This document shows positions 59,906 to 64,000 of a stretch of 64,000 nt of DNA, in pieces. Under the pieces are notes generated by a model. It was given only the letters and a program-made list of their open reading frames with translations. It was not told the origin of the DNA and did not search any database. Positions within the stretch are counted from its first letter, which is position 1. Every line of letters begins with the position of its first letter. This DNA comes from Ciona intestinalis. Taxonomy: Eukaryota > Chordata > Ascidiacea > Phlebobranchia > Cionidae. The DNA lies in contig NC_020173.2 of NCBI RefSeq assembly GCF_000224145.3, positions 2,549,096-2,613,095 of the forward strand. The letters are read 5' to 3'. The position numbers were made by a program, and so were the translations under genes.

Positions 59906-60838
59906 AATAATTAGATTGGGAATCGTCAGGTGACATTCGTCCCGCGCCGTGGTATAGTGTCCGGCGCCGTGGTATAGTGGTTAGCGCGCCTGCCTGTAAC
60001 CCAGAGGTAATGGGTTCAAGGCTCGATGCTGCTACCATTGTGGGCGTTCCGGCCACGCGAGGATAAAGTAAGTTACATACATACATTCATTCATTCATTC
60101 ATTCATTCATTCACATTCATTGGAACAGTATATACTTACATTTTTTATTAAACTGCTTGCACTTACTCCTTACTTTTCGCTTATGTTTTTCAGGCAATAT
60201 GTTAGGCAATAAATGATATATAATACTATTCCTATGCAATAAATAATACATATATATTACTATTTCTACAATCTATCTTGTTAATTTAGTTTATAAGCAC
60301 TTTTTGCATGTTTTTCTTACTATTTATTTGGTACTTCTGTGTTCATTCATGTCTGCACTGTTGCCCAATATTTGATTTATTTACCTTACTATGCACACTT
60401 TGTGGTTCCTTTTTATAAATAAATATCCACTGCCTAAGGACTGTTGTATAATAAAAATTCTTTCTGATTTTATGTATGTATGAAAACATGACACCTAATT
60501 TTTTAAACAAATTAATTAATTTATAATAACTAAAATATTTTTAAATTTATATATATATCCTTGTTTGTTTTATTTAACACTGTCATTCTTATCGTAATCA
60601 GAGAGATAAATAAAATGTATGTTACTATTTTATAGTGGAGGTTATAACTTATAAGGCAGTTTGCATATAGTAAAATGTTGGTGTGTGTCTTGATTGTAAG
60701 TTATTCATCGCGAGGTGGGGCTAAAGAGTAAATTACCTTTTTACAACCATAACCAAATGATTTTTTTAGTCAATCTAAGCAAATGCCACATAAATTCCTT
60801 TTGATTAAGATGTAATAATTAACGACCTTGTGTGCATT
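59906..60838. other. Intergenic region downstream of the caspase-like gene
   Basis: Holds a SINE head (59943-60045), an (ATTC)n microsatellite (about 60084-60120) and A/T-rich sequence with repeated TTATTTAT-like motifs. No gene recognised. Confidence 0.6.
59943..60045 (+). mobile_element. tRNA-derived SINE head with a partial 5' duplication
   Basis: GCGCCGTGGTATAGTG occurs twice in a row (about 59944 and 59963), then GTTAGCGCGCCTGCCTGTAA, CCCAGAGGTAATGGGTTCAA, GGCTCG and GCTGCTACCATTGTGGGCG. A and B boxes are well preserved, better than in other copies. The body is missing after GGGCG. Confidence 0.8.
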
Positions 60839-62163
60839 CACGGCCTACTAGAGATACGGCCTGATAATTCACATTTTACTTTTGAAATTAGAAGGCCTAT
60901 TATACGTCACAACCAACATTATTTTCCCATTGTTATTCATTGTTTAGGTGTAAACATAGCAGCATAGTATACAGTTTAATTTAAATATTCATTTAAAATA
61001 GAAGGTGTATGCTAGTTGCAAAGAGATTATCAGGGTTATTTTGCATTAATAAAGTGTTTAAAATTAACTGTAAGATAACCTACAGGTAGTCTTTTAGGTT
61101 AGAACAGATTACCTAGTCCCGTTCGCACTCAGTCGAAGAAAATTACGAGACAGTATATTCAGTATAGCTCTCTACATCCATTTCGCTACTGAAACAACAT
61201 TTGTTTCTAAACCAGTGATTGTGTCTNNNNNNNNNNNNNNNNNNNNNNNNNNNNNNNNNNNNNNNNNNNNNNNNNNNNNNNNNNNNNNNNNNNNNNNNNN
61301 NNNNNNNNNNNNNNNNNNNNNNNNNNNNNNNNNNNNNNNNNNNNNNNNNNNNNNNNNNNNNNNNNNNNNNNNNNNNNNNNNNNNNNNNNNNNNNNNNNNN
61401 NNNNNNNNNNNNNNNNNNNNNNNNNNNNNNNNNNNNNNNNNNNNNNNNNNNNNNNNNNNNNNNNNNNNNNNNNNNNNNNNNNNNNNNNNNNNNNNNNNNN
61501 NNNNNNNNNNNNNNNNNNNNNNNNNNNNNNNNAAACCCTTAGTTCCAACTATTCCGTTAAAGCCAATTTGCTTACAACCATGTATTCTGGAAACCCCAAC
61601 TTTTGTAGTTTAACTTTTCAATACATGCTTTGGTGGACAGTGGTCAATCCAAAAACAAGATTCTATTCAAATCCACTTGATTCAGCCATTTTTATATAAA
61701 TGATGATTAGGTGAATGATTTAACGTTATTTGCTGGTTGGTTGGACACTTATATGGTTTGCCAAATCAAACATCCAATGCCTTTTGAGGATAACCCTGCC
61801 CTCACAAGCAGCATTGGTTTAACTTTAAGAGCTTCTCAATGAAAGCTTTATTACTTTCTTGTTTAATTCCGTTTTGGTGCTGTAAACTTTGTTTACGCCT
61901 TTATTATGTTTACAAGTCTTTACTTATATAATTATTATGCTGTTTGGTCGCTTCTAACGCTGCATGTAGCTATACTTGTGTAAATAATTGACCTCAATGC
62001 TAAATTCGTATGTTTTTTAATGCGTTTTTCCCATTACTGCTACCTTTTTTAAGCAAAATACATGACGTAACAATTGAAAATAATGGTGTTTGTGACGTAC
62101 AATAGGCCTTCTAATTTCAAACGTAAAATGTGAATTATCAGGCCGTATCTCTAGTAGGCCGTG
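60839..62163. mobile_element. Non-autonomous DNA transposon, ~1.3 kb, ~105-bp terminal inverted repeats
   Basis: Left end CACGGCCTACTAGAGATACG at 60839 is mirrored by CGTATCTCTAGTAGGCCGTG ending at 62163. The arms stay alignable for about 105 bp (60839-60945 and 62060-62163) with few differences. The element is flanked by a perfect 7-bp direct repeat GTGCATT (60832-60838 and 62164-62170). The interior carries 305 N and no intact coding sequence. TIR starting CA and a 7- to 8-bp target duplication point towards the hAT group, but this is uncertain. Confidence 0.9.
61228..61532. other. Assembly gap (305 N)
   Basis: Unresolved sequence inside the inverted-repeat transposon. Any transposase remnant could lie here. 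Confidence 0.98.
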
Positions 62164-62325
62164 GTGCATTCTATACACTATATGTTAAACATGTGAGGTA
62201 TATCGGTAATTTTTCGGAGTTGTGCTCTTCGTTGCCATGTGGTAGAACGAATAAAGGGAATCATTTATTAACAATACTACTTCGTACTTTTTATTTACCT
62301 TAACTTAAGCGCGTGGTGAACAAAA

Positions 62326-62420
62326 AATAGTAGGGGGGAGAAGACTAGACACCTTTAGCACATAATATCCAAATATCCTGATCGTATTTCAGGTGTCCCA
62401 TGTTTCCCCACCCTAATATA
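62326..62420. mobile_element. MITE copy F, internally deleted
   Basis: Both ends are present (ATAGTAGGGGGGAGAAGACT and AGGTGTCCCATGTTTCCCCA then CCCTAATATA), with CACATAATATCCAAATATCC between them, but the element is only about 95 bp instead of about 180-200. Confidence 0.85.
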
Positions 62421-64000
62421 ACTAAAGAGGTCGATATTTATACAACATAAGGTGTTGACCGTGACGTTATTCTTGGCTGGAAGTGACTGGAATACGACCC
62501 TTTGTTTTAACTTGGTATCTCCGCGTATCCCTTTTAACGATGTGTGAAATAAGGTGATGGAGAAATAGAAAATCTTGCAGCGGATTTGCAGTCAGGGGTC
62601 ACTGCGTAAGGTCAAGCGTGAAATTCTTGCATCACTTAGCGAAGAGGAGTCGACCACAAAACCGCGTTGAATCAACTTTGCCAGTTTCCACCAAGACACT
62701 GTTCATCATACGAGCAACAAATACAACGTTTGAAATCCAATGCCTATAATTTAATGACGTCATTAAAAAATATCTAATAAAATCACCGAATTGTTGTGAC
62801 GTCATCACAACTAATAACAATGTCATTAGTGCAGTAAAAATATGGCGAAGTAGAACGAAGTTGAAATTAGTCATAGTCTGAACCGATGTCAGTATAACAA
62901 AGTGAGACATATAAGCGGGGCGAACGGTTTACATCTTTGTATCTTTTGTTTCACAACTTAAGGTGTCTTACACATAACTCAGTATTGTTTAGTTTCTATG
63001 GAATGATGTAAACGATCGTTTGAGAAACACAAATGTTGATCTAACTTCACACCTTGAGACAAAGAACACAAGTGTCGGGTTTCGTGAAAAGTGATCTCCA
63101 CAGCGACACCTGTTGATCAGATCTTTTCGTGAGAGAAAGATAAAGTAATGGAATCATTGAACCGTGAAGAAGAAAAACAATGGCGTAATCGCGAGATCCC
63201 GCGGTAAAGAAAGCAAATCCATCGACAATGAATTCGAGAATCAATTTAGCTTCGAAAACTTAACAAAACTTTTCAAGAATTTGTAATAGGTTTGAGATAA
63301 TACGAAAAAGATAGGGAATTTTGTAATATCCGTGCAAATCTTGGTATTTTAACAAGATCTCGCTACAGCTGCTCGCTACTAATGTTACACAATGTCCAGC
63401 AACATTAGACAGGTCAATATTGGGCTGACTAATTGACCGCCAACGCTACACACAGCTGGGGAACCACTCAAGATTACAATGAAACTCTAATGGAACGAAA
63501 AAGTGTCTTTTACAACAACGGAATGTGAAGCTTTTAACCCCAATATCCAAAACCAAAACATTGACGTTCCAATAGTTTGTACTGACTAAAAGTTTTTATA
63601 ACTTTTAAAGACGTGTTTCAAAACCGAAGCTTTATAATTTACGAAATAAATTTAAGTGATTTAGAATTAATAACAAGACCAGTGGGAACGTTGAATAAGA
63701 ACTCAAAGCACTACGAACATGGATTGTGTCAACTTGTACTTTTCAATATGAAGATACAAAATATCACGACATTGAATCAATATTTATCGGCGCTATGACG
63801 TCATGATGTAAACGTTGAAGCTTGTATACCTCGGAGACGATGTTTTATGTGACGTAACATACAGCATTGTCACGTCGACTTGAATGGTTGAAGACAATTC
63901 ACACGGTTTTACGTCACCGGGGAATAACCGGGTCAAACGGGATCAGACACGAAGAAATATTTAAAACGAAAGTTTTTGAGAGGGGAAATCTCGAAAGAGA
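62421..64000. other. Right-hand region without a recognised gene
   Basis: Short open frames here (such as 62632-62910 and 63047-63244 on the minus strand) have no recognisable content. Three palindromic TGACGTCA sites are visible (about 62755, 62797 and 63798), which match the CRE/ATF core. The GC content rises slightly towards the right edge, so the promoter of a gene outside the window is possible. Confidence 0.4.

Noticed and set aside
59960..60040. Functional tRNA gene
   Set aside because: A and B boxes are present but the acceptor and anticodon stems do not pair, and the same sequence recurs with a shared non-tRNA body elsewhere, so it is a SINE.
61207..61613. Open frames across 61207-61613 on both strands
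   Set aside because: They consist almost entirely of N positions and carry no information.
62632..63244. Minus-strand frames of 92 and 65 codons as genes
   Set aside because: Short, no domain or signal, no splice-supported extension, no codon pattern like the true genes here.

Overview
The window looks like nuclear DNA of a tunicate, most likely a Ciona species. Evidence: AT-rich sequence with many short introns; gene models closest in architecture to vertebrate orthologues (CATSPERE, NIT1, DAZAP1, RNF212/RNF212B, TBC1D31); splice-acceptor-like AGs directly before several start codons with no visible upstream exon, as expected with spliced-leader trans-splicing (established for Ciona); and many small foldback elements and SINE copies. 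Species is an inference. All exon models below were built by hand from reading frame, GT/AG sites and phase; nothing was aligned or searched.

Layout. 1-5968 (minus): 5' half of a CATSPERE-like sperm Ca2+-channel auxiliary subunit, running off the left edge. 6261-7091 (minus): single-exon nitrilase-family NIT1. 8402-11740 (minus): intronless 1112-aa coiled-coil/WD-repeat protein. 12886-17266 (plus): DAZAP1-like RNA-binding protein, 12 exons. 17539-22298 (minus): 1340-aa protein joining a GlnD/DUF294-type nucleotidyltransferase to TPR repeats. 23449-26082 (plus): RNF212/RNF212B-like meiotic RING protein, 13 exons. 26362-36539 (minus): full TBC1D31, 21 exons, 1075 aa. 38394-41899 (plus): unrecognised 597-aa acidic protein with a 7-residue repeat and a C-terminal prenylation box. 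42565-52738 (minus): 18-exon, 997-aa C2H2 zinc-finger protein. 54220-59905 (plus): 623-aa caspase homologue with an intact His/Cys dyad and a long C-terminal tail holding a TPR-like stretch. 59906-64000: no gene recognised; it holds a 1.3-kb inverted-repeat transposon containing an assembly gap.

Repeats explain much of the intron and intergenic sequence: six copies of one MITE family (GTAGGGTGGGGAAGATGGG ends), a nested foldback element, a 56-bp-arm hairpin, tRNA-derived SINEs, a second short dispersed family, minisatellite-like arrays, and several local tandem duplications flanking genes. Three runs of N are present (44203-44252, 49598-49647, 61228-61532), and all three lie in or beside inverted-repeat elements.

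The genes do not form an operon in the bacterial sense. Several have known germline, sperm or centriole/cilium roles in other animals (CATSPERE, DAZAP1, RNF212, TBC1D31), which may be chance. The least familiar genes are the NTase-TPR protein, the caspase with extended tail, and the CaaX protein.
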